NCBI RefSeq assembly: GCF_004217185.1
Contig: NZ_SHKL01000001.1
Span: 1,944,001-2,008,000 of the forward strand
Origin: Pseudonocardia sediminis
GTDB taxonomy: Bacteria > Actinomycetota > Actinomycetes > Mycobacteriales > Pseudonocardiaceae
DNA: 64,000 bases
Direction: 5' to 3'
Shown: positions 1 to 8,621 of the stretch, piece by piece
How positions within the stretch are numbered: the first letter of the stretch is position 1
Layout: each line of letters opens with the position of its first letter
Program-made: the position numbers and the translations under genes
The notes under the pieces: generated by a model
Database searches by the model: none
Told to the model about the DNA's origin: nothing
The model's input: the letters and a program-made list of their open reading frames with translations, nothing else

Positions 1-29
1 CCGGAGAGATACCGAGCGGAGAGACGCCA

Positions 30-983
30 GTGTTCGAAGGCTTCAACCAGAAGTTCATCAAGAACGCCATCGACCGGAGTGCGGAGAACCAGCTCGACCG
101 CCGCCGCTTCCTGCGCGCCGCGGGCATGACCGGCGTCGGTGTGGCCGGCCTGGGCGTCCTGGGCGCGACCGCGGGCACCGCGTTCGCGACCGACGAGGAG
201 GCCGCCGGCGGGCCGTCGGACGCCGCAGTGCTGAACTTCGCGCTGAACCTGGAGTACCTCGAGGCCGAGTTCTACCTCCGCGCGCTGACCGGCGAAGGCC
301 TCAAGGACAACCAGATCGACGGCGCCGGCACCCTCGGTGAGGTCACCGGCGGCTACAAGGTCAAGTTCGAGACCGAGCTGGGCAAGCAGTACGCCGCCGA
401 GATCGCCGCGGACGAGAACGCCCACGTCGACTTCCTGCGCAAGGCCCTGGGTGACGCGAAGGTCGCCCGCCCGGCCATCGACCTGCAGGACGCCTTCACC
501 GCCGCCGCCACCGCGGCCGGCGTGATCAAGCAGGGCGAGAAGTTCGACCCGTTCGCCGACGAGACCAGCTTCCTGCTGGGCGCCTTCATCTTCGAGGACG
601 TCGGGGTCACCGCCTACAAGGGCGCGTCGCCGCTGATCGCGAACAAGACGTTCCTGGAGGCCGCGGCCGGCATCCTGGCCGTCGAGGCCTACCACGCGGG
701 CCTGGTCCGCACGCTGCTGCTGATCGGTGGCGCCGCCGAGACCGTCAACAAGATCTCGGACGCGCGTGACTCCCTCGACGGCCCGTCCGACCTGGACCAG
801 GGCATCACCGACGAGTTCGGCGACGCGAACATCGTGCCGGCCGACGAGAACTCGATCGCGTTCTCGCGTACCCCCGGCCAGGTGCTGAACATCGCGTACC
901 TGAACCCGGCGCAGGTCAAGAAGGGCGGCTTCTTCCCGGCGGGCGTCAACGGCGAGGTCAACACCTCCGACGCCAACGGCTGA
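30..983 (+). CDS. Tat-exported ferritin-like domain protein
   Basis: Predicted secreted ferritin-like protein of unknown substrate. A twin-arginine signal is plain: RRRFLRAAG starts near residue 24, a Gly/Ala-rich hydrophobic stretch follows, and AFA near residues 51-53 is a likely cleavage site. The mature part is helical, with acidic/His clusters typical of ferritin-like bundles (EYLEAEFY near 75, DENAHVDFL near 127, VEAYHAGL near 220). Start is GTG with a GGAGAGA ribosome site ahead. A perfect stem-loop follows at 999-1041, so it is probably a single-gene transcript. The next gene encodes TatA, the pore component of the pathway that would export it. Metal binding is inferred from the fold, not shown. 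Confidence 0.8.
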   Translation: MFEGFNQKFIKNAIDRSAENQLDRRRFLRAAGMTGVGVAGLGVLGATAGTAFATDEEAAGGPSDAAVLNFALNLEYLEAEFYLRALTGEGLKDNQIDGAGTLGEVTGGYKVKFETELGKQYAAEIAADENAHVDFLRKALGDAKVARPAIDLQDAFTAAATAAGVIKQGEKFDPFADETSFLLGAFIFEDVGVTAYKGASPLIANKTFLEAAAGILAVEAYHAGLVRTLLLIGGAAETVNKISDARDSLDGPSDLDQGITDEFGDANIVPADENSIAFSRTPGQVLNIAYLNPAQVKKGGFFPAGVNGEVNTSDANG

Positions 984-998
984 GTCCCTCCCCTCGGC

Positions 999-1041
999 GG
1001 CGGGCGGCTCCGGAACCACTGCGGTGACGGAGCCGCCCGCC
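999..1041 (+). terminator. Stem-loop terminator after the ferritin-like gene
   Basis: Perfect 14-bp stem (999-1012 pairing with 1028-1041) and a 15-nt loop, 15 bases after the stop codon. No T-run follows, as is usual in GC-rich actinobacteria. Confidence 0.6.
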
Positions 1042-1114
1042 TCCGCTGCTCGACCCCGACACGACGACCGCGGCCGGAGCCACCGGGGACCGCGGACCGG
1101 AAGGTGGAACACCC

Positions 1115-1354
1115 ATGGGTGCCATGAGCCCGACGCACTGGCTGATCGTCCTCGCCGTGCTCCTGCTGCTGTTCGGCGCGAAGAAGCTGCCGGAGATGGC
1201 CCGGTCCGTCGGGCAGTCCGCCCGCGTGTTCAAGGGCGAGATGAAGGGCCTCAAGGACGACGAGGCCGCCGCCGAGCAGGCCGCGGCGCCGAAGGCGGTC
1301 GAGCCGGGAACCCCCGTCGTCGTCGAGCCCGCGCCGTCGTCCACGACCCGCTGA
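1115..1354 (+). CDS. tatA: Twin-arginine translocase subunit TatA/TatE
   Basis: Small 79-residue Tat pore subunit. It has one N-terminal membrane helix (about residues 7-21), the hinge motif FGAKKLPE, an amphipathic helix (ARSVGQSARVFKGEMKG) and an acidic, Ala/Pro-rich tail. That is the standard TatA architecture. An AAGGTGG ribosome site at 1101-1107 supports the ATG at 1115; a second in-frame ATG lies three codons later. No tatB or tatC lies nearby, so this is either the main tatA placed apart from tatC or an extra copy. It directly follows a Tat substrate gene, though a hairpin separates the two. Confidence 0.9.
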   Translation: MGAMSPTHWLIVLAVLLLLFGAKKLPEMARSVGQSARVFKGEMKGLKDDEAAAEQAAAPKAVEPGTPVVVEPAPSSTTR

Positions 1355-1432
1355 CGCACGGCCGGCCGGGGCCGGCCGCACGAGTCTCTCGTCACGCCGG
1401 GTGAACGTTTCCCCCTGCGGCGCACGTATCAC

Positions 1433-1471
1433 CCTCCGTGGAGAGGACCGACGGGTCCGGTGACACGGAGG
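1433..1471 (+). promoter_or_regulatory. Stem-loop covering the ribosome site of the next gene
   Basis: CCTCCGTG at 1433-1440 can pair with CACGGAGG at 1464-1471, which is the Shine-Dalgarno of the glycosyltransferase starting at 1476. Inside it a second stem (GGACC 1445-1449 with GGTCC 1454-1458, loop GACG) stacks. The fold would mask the ribosome site; whether it regulates is inference. Confidence 0.4.
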
Positions 1472-1475
1472 TGCT

Positions 1476-2384
1476 ATGACAGCGCGCGACCAACTGCCCG
1501 ACCGAGCGGCGAAGCGACTCGCCCGTCGCGACGTCCACGGACACGAGGTCCCGTCGCCGCGACGCCCGTCGTCGCCGCAGTCGTCGCCCCCGGCCCTGGA
1601 GCCGTCGTCGCGGTCCTCGCCGGACCGGCCGGATCCCCGGCGCAGCGCGACCCCGCGCGTGTCGGTCGTGGTGCCGGCCCGCAACGAGGCCCGCAACCTC
1701 GAGGTCGTGCTCCCGGCCCTCGCCGCGCAGCCCGTGGTGACCGAGGTCGTGGTCGTCGACGGCCACTCGGTGGACGGCACGCTCGACACCGCGGCGCGGG
1801 TGATGCCGGATGCCACGCTCGTCACCCAGACCCGCCGCGGCAAGGGCAACGCGCTGGCCTGCGGTTTCGCCGCCGTCACCGGTGACGTGATCGTCATGTT
1901 CGACGCGGACGGCTCCGCCGACGCGGGGGAGATCCCGGCCTTCGTCGCCGCCCTGGTCGCCGGCGCCGACGTCGCCAAGGGCAGCCGGTTCGCCCCCGGT
2001 GGCGGCAGCGACGACATCACCGCCCTGCGCCGGTACGGCAACGCCGGTCTCAACGCCGTCGCGAACGGGCTGTTCGGGACCGCGTTCTCCGACCTCTGCT
2101 ACGGCTACAACGCGTTCTGGACCGACGTCGTCGCGACGCTCGACCTGCCGCCGACCGCGACGGCCGACACCGGCGGGCCGATCGCCTGGGGCGACGGGTT
2201 CGAGATCGAGACGATCCTGAACTGTCGAGTCGCCGCGGCCGGCCTGCGGGTGACCGAGGTGGCTTCGGTCGAGCGGGCGCGGATGCACGGCGTGACCAAC
2301 CTGCGCACGTTCGCCGACGGGACCCGCGTGCTGCGCACGCTGGCGGCCGAACGCCGTCGCGCGAAGTTTCTTCGCTCTCGCTGA
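1476..2384 (+). CDS. Glycosyltransferase family 2
   Basis: Cytosolic GT-A type sugar transferase of 302 residues. After about 58 residues of low-complexity, Pro/Ser/Arg-rich sequence the catalytic domain opens with RVSVVVPARNEARNLE, followed by the nucleotide-binding VVVVDGHSVDGT and the metal-binding FDADGSAD (DxD type). This resembles the dolichyl/polyprenyl-phosphate mannosyl- and glucosyltransferase group of GT2. No membrane helix is visible. Start ATG has CGGAGGTG ahead. It sits among envelope genes (sortase, arabinosyltransferase), which suggests a role in making lipid-linked sugars, but the donor and acceptor cannot be read from the sequence. Confidence 0.85.
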   Translation: MTARDQLPDRAAKRLARRDVHGHEVPSPRRPSSPQSSPPALEPSSRSSPDRPDPRRSATPRVSVVVPARNEARNLEVVLPALAAQPVVTEVVVVDGHSVDGTLDTAARVMPDATLVTQTRRGKGNALACGFAAVTGDVIVMFDADGSADAGEIPAFVAALVAGADVAKGSRFAPGGGSDDITALRRYGNAGLNAVANGLFGTAFSDLCYGYNAFWTDVVATLDLPPTATADTGGPIAWGDGFEIETILNCRVAAAGLRVTEVASVERARMHGVTNLRTFADGTRVLRTLAAERRRAKFLRSR

Positions 2385-2452
2385 ACGTCGCGCCGGGGGC
2401 GTCCGTAGAGACGGGTGATCGGGACAAATCGCCCCCTACGGAAGGACGCCTC

Positions 2453-3151
2453 GTGCGCCGTACCGCCCCTCGCCTCGCCCTCCTGACCGCCGCGACCTTC
2501 GCCTTCACGGCGGTGTCCGTGGGCACCGCGCTGGCCCAGGACACCGAGGTCGACGAGCCCGCCTCGTTCACCAGCATGTACACCGCCATGGCCACGCCGG
2601 ACACGATCATCAACAACGACGACCAGGCCGTTCCCGGCCAGCCCGGCGCGACCGGGACGTTCAACTACCGGCTCAACAGCGACCAGGAGATCATCTGCTA
2701 CGACCTGACGCTGAACGGCATCCAGGGCGATTACAAGAGCCCGGCGAAGACCGCGACGCACATCCACGAGGCGCAGCCGGGCCAGGCCGGCCCGCCGCGG
2801 ATCGCGTTCCCGAACCCGACCGGTGACGGTGACGTCCGCACCAGCTCCGGCTGCCTGCAGGGCCCCTTCACCACCGGCGTCATGGCCGACGGGCAGGACA
2901 CCGGGACCGGTTTCTCGCTGAAGGAGATCGAGGCCGACCCGTCGGCGTTCTTCGGTGACACCCACACCGCCGAGTACACCGCCGGTGCCGTGCGCGGCCA
3001 GCTGACCGAGGTGCCGATGGGCGGCGTCGAGACCGGCGCCGGTGCCACCGGTGGCGACACCACCGCGGCCGTCGCGCTGGGGGCGGCGGGCCTGCTCGCG
3101 GCCGCGGGCGTCGGTGCCGTGGCGGTGCGCCGGAACCGTGCCGGTTCCTGA
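2453..3151 (+). CDS. Cell-surface CHRD domain protein with sortase-like C-terminus
   Basis: Predicted exported protein of 232 residues. An N-terminal Sec signal (about 1-26, ending LAQ) leads to a CHRD (chordin-type) domain recognisable from FNYRLNSDQEIICYDLTLNGI, the THIHEAQPGQ His motif, and the closing YTAGAVRGQL. The C-terminus has the layout of a sorting signal: GGVETGAGA near 189-197, then a hydrophobic helix (about 205-224) and a basic tail RRNR. The usual LPxTG is absent. The GTG start has GGAAGGA ahead. The next gene, starting at its stop codon, is a sortase, so the two are probably enzyme and substrate. Confidence 0.8.
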   Translation: MRRTAPRLALLTAATFAFTAVSVGTALAQDTEVDEPASFTSMYTAMATPDTIINNDDQAVPGQPGATGTFNYRLNSDQEIICYDLTLNGIQGDYKSPAKTATHIHEAQPGQAGPPRIAFPNPTGDGDVRTSSGCLQGPFTTGVMADGQDTGTGFSLKEIEADPSAFFGDTHTAEYTAGAVRGQLTEVPMGGVETGAGATGGDTTAAVALGAAGLLAAAGVGAVAVRRNRAGS

Positions 3152-3152
3152 C

Positions 3153-3740
3153 GTGCTCCGCCGAGGGCGTCCGGGACGGGGAGTCCCGGGCGCCCTCGCG
3201 CTCGTTCTCGCCCTGCTGATGGTGACCGGGTGCGCCGCGGCCGTCGCGCCGGCCGCCCCCGTCCCCGCCGGGCCCGGGGCGGCCGGACCGGGGGACCGCC
3301 CGGTGGCGGTGTCGCTGCGGATCGACGCGATCGGGGTCGAGGAGCCGGAACTGCTGCGCCTCGGCGTCGCCGACGACGGGACGGCCGAGGTCCCGGAGGA
3401 CTACGCCCGGGTGGGCCGGTTCGACAACGGCGCGACGCTCGACCGGTCGCGCGCGACGGTGCTGCTCGGGCACGTCGACTCGCGCAGCGGACCCGCGGTG
3501 TTCTACCGGCTGCGCGACCTGCGGGCCGGGGACGCGATCGAGGTCGGGCTCTCCGACGGCACCACCGCGCGCTACGCCGTCGGGCGCTCCGAGCAGGTCC
3601 CGAAGGACCGCTTCCCGACGTTCGCCGTGTTCGGCGCGTCGCCGCAGGACGTGCTCCGCCTGGTCACCTGCGCCGGGGAGTTCGACCGGGGTGCGCGCAG
3701 CTACACCGACAACCTCGTGGTGCACGCCACCAGGATCTGA
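3153..3740 (+). CDS. Sortase, class E/F-like
   Basis: Membrane- or lipid-anchored transpeptidase of about 195 residues. A short N-terminal hydrophobic segment ending VTGC (possible lipobox) is followed by the sortase barrel: catalytic His in LLGHVDSR, catalytic Cys in LVTCAGEF, and the Arg of the RSYTDNLVVHA strand. The single compact domain with FYRLRDLRAGD resembles class E/F sortases of GC-rich actinobacteria. Two GTG starts fit (3138, overlapping the CHRD gene by 14 bases, and 3153); I use 3153, two bases after the upstream stop. Coupling to the CHRD gene suggests that protein is its substrate. Confidence 0.85.
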   Translation: MLRRGRPGRGVPGALALVLALLMVTGCAAAVAPAAPVPAGPGAAGPGDRPVAVSLRIDAIGVEEPELLRLGVADDGTAEVPEDYARVGRFDNGATLDRSRATVLLGHVDSRSGPAVFYRLRDLRAGDAIEVGLSDGTTARYAVGRSEQVPKDRFPTFAVFGASPQDVLRLVTCAGEFDRGARSYTDNLVVHATRI

Positions 3741-3808
3741 GCGCGAATCCTCGCCGGAGCTGACCCGATCGGGCCCGGCGTGCGAACGCTGGACATGGCG
3801 GTCGAGCG

Positions 3809-6800
3809 GTGACCCGGGCCGCGGACCGGTGGCTCGCCGCCGTGCTCGGGGTCGTCTCGGCGCTGCTGGCGCTGGCCGTCCCGTTCCTGCCGGTCACCCA
3901 GGACACCGCCGAGGTGCGCTGGCCGAGCACGGCCACCGGCACCGCCCCCGTCGACGTCCCGTTGGTCGCGCTGCGTCCCGCGGCGCTGCAGGCGACGTTC
4001 GGCTGCGCCGGGATCCGCAGCCTCGACGCCCGCACCCCCGGCGACGCCACGCTGTTCTCCACCGTCCCGGTCACCGCTCCGGACGGCGGTGCGGTCGGGA
4101 TGCGGGTCCGGGTCGCCGGCGGTGTGGTCACCGTCGACGACCGCGGACGGCGGCTCGCCACGGCCGGGCTCCCCGCGGGGGACTGCACGCTGACGATCGC
4201 CTCGGACCCCACCGCCACGACGGCGTCGCTGGGGGACCGGCCGCTGTTCTCCCTCGCCGGGGACCAGCGGCCCCAGGTCGTCGGCATGCACTCCGACCTC
4301 GACGCCGCCCGCGACCCGGTCGGGCCCACCGCCGTCCGGATCGAGGTGGACAACCGCTACGACAGCTCGTCGACCGCGCTGAAGATCGTCGCCGGGGCGC
4401 TCGCGGTCCTCGCGCTGGCCGGGTCACTCGTCGTGCTGCGCCGGATCGACGACCGTGACGGCCGCCGGGTGCCGCACGACGGCAGGCGACTGTCGCGTCG
4501 CCTGCGCGGAGGTGACCCTTTGCGCGACGCCCTGGTCGTCGCCGTGCTCGCGGTGTGGGCCGTGATCGGCAGCATGACCTCCGACGACGGCTACATCCTG
4601 GCGATCTCCCGGGCGGACGCCTCGGCCGGCTACATCGGCAACTACTACCGGTGGCTCAACGTGCCGGAGGCGCCGTTCGGCTGGTTCTACCAGCTGTACT
4701 CGCTGTGGAGCGGGATCTCCGAGGCGGTGCTGTGGCTGCGGTTGCCCGCCCTGGCGATGGGCGTCGCGTCCTGGTTGCTCGTCAGCCGGGCACTGCTGCC
4801 GAGGCTGGGGGCCCGGGTGCGTCGCAGCCGCAGTGCCGGGCGGGCCGCGGCCGGGGTGTTCCTGTGCTTCTGGCTGCCGTTCGACAACGGCCTGCGCCCG
4901 GAGAGCGTCGTGGTGATCGCGGCGCTGCTGTCGTTCGTGATGCTGGAGCGGGCGCTGGCCACCCGCCGCCTGTTCCCGGTGGCGGTCGCGCTGGCCGCGG
5001 CGGCGTTCGCGGTCGCCGCGACCCCGACCGGGCTGATCGCGCTCGCCCCGTTCCTCGCCGCGGCACGCCCGTTGGTGCGCCTGCTGCGCGACCGCGGACG
5101 CCGGTCCGGGTGGACGACGACGCTGGCCCCGCTCGCGGCGGCCGGGCTGATCGTGCTGCTCGCGGTGTTCGGCGACCAGACGTGGGCCACGGTCGTCGAG
5201 GCCACCCGGGTGCGGACCGACATCGGTCCGAGCCTGGCCTGGTACGAGGAGATCCGGCGCTACCAGGAGCTGTTCGAGCAGAGCCGCAACGGGTCGTTGA
5301 TGCGCCGGTTCCCGGTGCTGCTGCTCGGGCTCTGCACGGCCGTCGCGGCGTCGGTGCTGCTGCGCCGCGGCCGGATCCCGGGCGCTGCGCTCGGGTTCTC
5401 CCGGCGGCTGGTCGCCAGCACCGTGCTCTCGTTCGCGGTGCTCGCGCTGACCCCGACGAAGTGGACGCACCACTTCGGCGCGTTCGCGGCACTCGGGGCC
5501 GGGATGGCCGCGCTCGCCGCGGTGGCCACGACGACCGGGGCGCTGCGCTCGCGCCGCAACCAGGCGCTGTTCCTCTCCGCCGTGCTGGCGGTGACCGCGC
5601 TGGCGTTCACCGGGCCGAACACCTGGTGGTACGTCTCGAACTGGGGCGTCCCGTGGTTCGACAAGCCGCCGTCGATCGACGGGGTCTCGGCGACGTCGCT
5701 GCTGCTGGTGCTGGCCACGGTGTCACTGGCCGTCGCCCTGGCCGAGTACCTCCGCACGGACGTCCCGCGCCCGTCGCGGGGCCGCGCGATGCGCCTGGCC
5801 TCGGCGCCGATCGCGGTGGTGTGCGCGCTGATGGTGCTGTTCCAGATCGCGTCGATGGCCAAGGGGATGCAGAAGCAGGCCGGGAGCTATTCGCTCGGCG
5901 CGGACGTCGTGACCGACCCGACCGGCTCCCGCTGCGGCCTGGCCGGGCGGCTGCTGGTGGAGACCGACCCGGCGTCCGGGGTGCTGCCCGCGGTGCCAGC
6001 CTCTGGCCCGGACGACGCGCCCCGCTCGACCGGGTTCGCCGTGGACGGCCTGCCGCCGACCGGGCCGGGTTCCCTGCGGGACGCCGACGGTCAGGGCGAC
6101 CGGGTCGCCGACATCCGCGGCGCCGGGCCGCAGGCCGGGCCCGTCCTCGGCAGCTACTCGGCACCGGACGGCACGGGTGAGTACCGGTCGGGCTGGTACC
6201 GGCTGCCGGACGCGGCCCGCGACGGCTCGGCGCCGCTGGTGCTCGGCATCGCCGGGACGGTCGGCGGCGGCAACGAGGTCACGCTGCAGTTCGCCACCGG
6301 TGACGGCCCCGCGCGCCGTGTCGTCGCCGAGATCTCACCACCCGGCGGGGCCGGCACCGTCAGCACGACCGCGGACCCGTCCGGCGGCGGGGCGGGCGGG
6401 CGCGGGTGGCGCGACGTCCGGCTCCACCTCACCGGCACCCCGGCGGCGGCCGCGGACAGTGTCCGGGTGCTCGCCGTCGACGGCGGTACCGCGCGCGAGT
6501 CCTGGATCGCGGTGACCCCGCCGCGGGTCCCGCGGCTCACCCCGCTCACCACGCTGGCCGGCGACCGGCCCGGGCACCTGGACTGGCCGACCGCGTTCAC
6601 CAGCCCCTGCCTGCGTCGCTTCGACGTGACCGACGGGATCGCCGAGGTCCCGGCCTACCGGATCCTGGCCGACACCGAGATGCGCGACGTCGGCGACGAC
6701 TGGGGGCAGCCCGCGACCGGTGGGCCGCTGGCCTGGATGAGCGTCGTCGCCGCGCAGCGGGTCCTGCCGGTGTACCTGCCCGGTGCCTGGGGCTTCGACC

Positions 6801-6943
6801 CGGGCCAGGTCCGTCTCGTCGAGCCGTACACGCCGGGCGCCGCGGCGCCCGACGTCGTCACCGGCCGCCGGACCCTGTGGGGCGCGACGGCGCAGCCGCC
6901 GGCCGGGGCGACGCCGCCGAACCCGTCGCCGGAGACCCGCTGA
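3809..6943 (+). CDS. Arabinosyltransferase, EmbA/B/C family (GT53), first copy
   Basis: Integral-membrane arabinosyltransferase that would add arabinofuranose from decaprenyl-phosphoryl-arabinose to arabinogalactan or lipoarabinomannan. Length (1044 residues) matches EmbA/B/C. Layout: one N-terminal helix, a periplasmic beta domain (about 30-190), then a multi-helix GT-C core with the catalytic acidic motif SDDGYIL near 257-263, and a C-terminal carbohydrate-binding domain from about residue 690. RNYYRWLNVPEAPFGW-like and TPTKWTHHFG segments are typical of the family. GTG start. It converges with the ThDP enzyme gene; the stops are only nine bases apart. Which Emb it corresponds to cannot be decided here. 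Confidence 0.92.
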   Translation: MTRAADRWLAAVLGVVSALLALAVPFLPVTQDTAEVRWPSTATGTAPVDVPLVALRPAALQATFGCAGIRSLDARTPGDATLFSTVPVTAPDGGAVGMRVRVAGGVVTVDDRGRRLATAGLPAGDCTLTIASDPTATTASLGDRPLFSLAGDQRPQVVGMHSDLDAARDPVGPTAVRIEVDNRYDSSSTALKIVAGALAVLALAGSLVVLRRIDDRDGRRVPHDGRRLSRRLRGGDPLRDALVVAVLAVWAVIGSMTSDDGYILAISRADASAGYIGNYYRWLNVPEAPFGWFYQLYSLWSGISEAVLWLRLPALAMGVASWLLVSRALLPRLGARVRRSRSAGRAAAGVFLCFWLPFDNGLRPESVVVIAALLSFVMLERALATRRLFPVAVALAAAAFAVAATPTGLIALAPFLAAARPLVRLLRDRGRRSGWTTTLAPLAAAGLIVLLAVFGDQTWATVVEATRVRTDIGPSLAWYEEIRRYQELFEQSRNGSLMRRFPVLLLGLCTAVAASVLLRRGRIPGAALGFSRRLVASTVLSFAVLALTPTKWTHHFGAFAALGAGMAALAAVATTTGALRSRRNQALFLSAVLAVTALAFTGPNTWWYVSNWGVPWFDKPPSIDGVSATSLLLVLATVSLAVALAEYLRTDVPRPSRGRAMRLASAPIAVVCALMVLFQIASMAKGMQKQAGSYSLGADVVTDPTGSRCGLAGRLLVETDPASGVLPAVPASGPDDAPRSTGFAVDGLPPTGPGSLRDADGQGDRVADIRGAGPQAGPVLGSYSAPDGTGEYRSGWYRLPDAARDGSAPLVLGIAGTVGGGNEVTLQFATGDGPARRVVAEISPPGGAGTVSTTADPSGGGAGGRGWRDVRLHLTGTPAAAADSVRVLAVDGGTARESWIAVTPPRVPRLTPLTTLAGDRPGHLDWPTAFTSPCLRRFDVTDGIAEVPAYRILADTEMRDVGDDWGQPATGGPLAWMSVVAAQRVLPVYLPGAWGFDPGQVRLVEPYTPGAAAPDVVTGRRTLWGATAQPPAGATPPNPSPETR

Positions 6944-6951
6944 CCCGCGTG

Positions 6952-8523
6952 TCAGGCCACCGGCGGGACGATCGCCTCGATCAGGTGCGGGCCCGGCTCG
7001 GCGTAGGCCTCGCGCAGCGCGGCGACGAGCTCCTCGGTCGTCGTCACCTTCCGCGACGGCACGCCGAAACCCTGGCCGATCGAGACGAAGTCCGTCGTCG
7101 GGTCGGACAGGTCGAGCATCCGCGACGCGCGCTCGGACGCCTCCCCGGCGCCGGTGCGGGCGAGCTCGCCGCGCAGGATCGCGTAGGCGGAGTTGTTGAC
7201 GATCACCGTCGTGACGTCCAGACGCTCGCGGGCCTGCGTCCACAGTGCCTGGATCGTGTAGAGCGCGCTGCCGTCGGCCTGGAACGAGAGCACCGGACGG
7301 TCCGGGGCGCCGACCGCGGCCCCGGTCGCCACCGGCAGGCCCTGCCCGATCGCGCCGCCGGTCAGGGTGAGCAGCGTGTGCCGGGGCGCGTGCGCCAGCG
7401 CGGGCGGCAGGCCCGCGCTGGAGGTGAGGCCCTCGTCGACGACGACGGCGTTCTCCGGCAGCGTCGCCGCGATCGCGGTGCCCAGGTTGCGCACGCTCAG
7501 CGGGCCCGGCTCGGGCTCCGGCGCGTCGAGGTCGGGCAGCTCCGGCTCCGTCCCGGCGGCGGTGCGGCCGGCGATCTCCTCCAGCGCGGTCTCCACGTCC
7601 TGGGACCGGTCGGCGAGCTCGATCACCTCGCAGCCGGACGGGACGTGGTCGCTCTCCAGGTCGGGGTAGGCGAAGAACGCCACCGGCGACGGGGCACCGG
7701 CCAGGACGAGACGCCGCACGCCCTCGAGCTGCGGGCGGACCTTCTCGGTGGGGTAGGCCAGGCGCTGCACCGTCGGTACACCCGCGCCCTGCTCCATCCG
7801 CGCCACGAACCGGTCGGCCAGCAGCCGCGCACCGGTCGCGGCGGCGATCCGGCTCGCCGCCCGCAGACCGCGCTCGGTCAGCGCCGCGCCGCCGAGCAGC
7901 AGCATCGTCGACGACCCGTCGCCGACCGCGCCCGTGACCTCGTCGACGACGGTCCTGTCGATCGGGAGGGGCTCGACGGCCGGACGGCGCGGGGCCCGGC
8001 GACCACCGTCGGACCAGGACACGTCCGCGGGCAGCACGAGCGTCGCGACCTGGCCGCCGTCGCGTCCGGTCGCCTCCAGGGCGCGCATGGCGTCCGAGGC
8101 CACGGCGCGGGAGGTGCCGCTGGTGTGCACCCAGCCCGACGCCATCCGGGCGGGACCCTCGATGTCGGACTGCAGCGGGGCGTCGTAGGGGACGTGCCCG
8201 GTCGCGTGTGCGCCGACGATGCACAGCACGGGGGAATGGGCGCGACGGGCGTTGTGCAGGTTCGCCAGGCCGTTGCCGAGACCGGGGCCCAGGTGCAGCA
8301 GCACCGCCGCCGGGCGTCCGGTGACCCGGGCCCAGCCGTCCGCGGCACCCGTCGCGACGCCCTCGAACATCGCCAGCACCCCGCGCATCGCCGGGACCGC
8401 GTCCAGGGCCTGCACGAAGTGCATCTCCGACGTGCCGGGGTTCGTGAAGCACACGTCCACGCCGGCGTCGACGAGGCTGTGGATAAGGGACCGTGCCCCG
8501 TTGAGCGGTGTGTCCTCGGACAT
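6952..8523 (-). CDS. ThDP-dependent enzyme, acetolactate-synthase-like
   Basis: Thiamine-diphosphate enzyme of about 523 residues with the three expected domains: PYR (PGTSEMHFVQAL, cofactor-activating Glu in MFEGVATGAADGWAR), a central domain, and PP with the ThDP/Mg motif FQADGSALYTIQALW ending in VNN. It is annotated in many genomes as acetolactate synthase large subunit, but it lacks a partner small subunit here and is closer in layout to the benzoylformate-decarboxylase-like group, so the reaction is open. The start at 8523 (MSEDTPLNG) is chosen because homology begins there; a longer frame reaches 8568. It converges with the arabinosyltransferase and is divergent from the hydrolase gene at 8622. 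Confidence 0.82.
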   Translation of the reverse strand: MSEDTPLNGARSLIHSLVDAGVDVCFTNPGTSEMHFVQALDAVPAMRGVLAMFEGVATGAADGWARVTGRPAAVLLHLGPGLGNGLANLHNARRAHSPVLCIVGAHATGHVPYDAPLQSDIEGPARMASGWVHTSGTSRAVASDAMRALEATGRDGGQVATLVLPADVSWSDGGRRAPRRPAVEPLPIDRTVVDEVTGAVGDGSSTMLLLGGAALTERGLRAASRIAAATGARLLADRFVARMEQGAGVPTVQRLAYPTEKVRPQLEGVRRLVLAGAPSPVAFFAYPDLESDHVPSGCEVIELADRSQDVETALEEIAGRTAAGTEPELPDLDAPEPEPGPLSVRNLGTAIAATLPENAVVVDEGLTSSAGLPPALAHAPRHTLLTLTGGAIGQGLPVATGAAVGAPDRPVLSFQADGSALYTIQALWTQARERLDVTTVIVNNSAYAILRGELARTGAGEASERASRMLDLSDPTTDFVSIGQGFGVPSRKVTTTEELVAALREAYAEPGPHLIEAIVPPVA

Positions 8524-8621
8524 CGTGCTGGTCCCCTCTGTTCCGCCGGCTGCGGGTGTACCCGTCATTCGTACGCGCGGCGATCACCGTCCGCGCGGTG
8601 GGGACGGCGATACTGCGGGGC

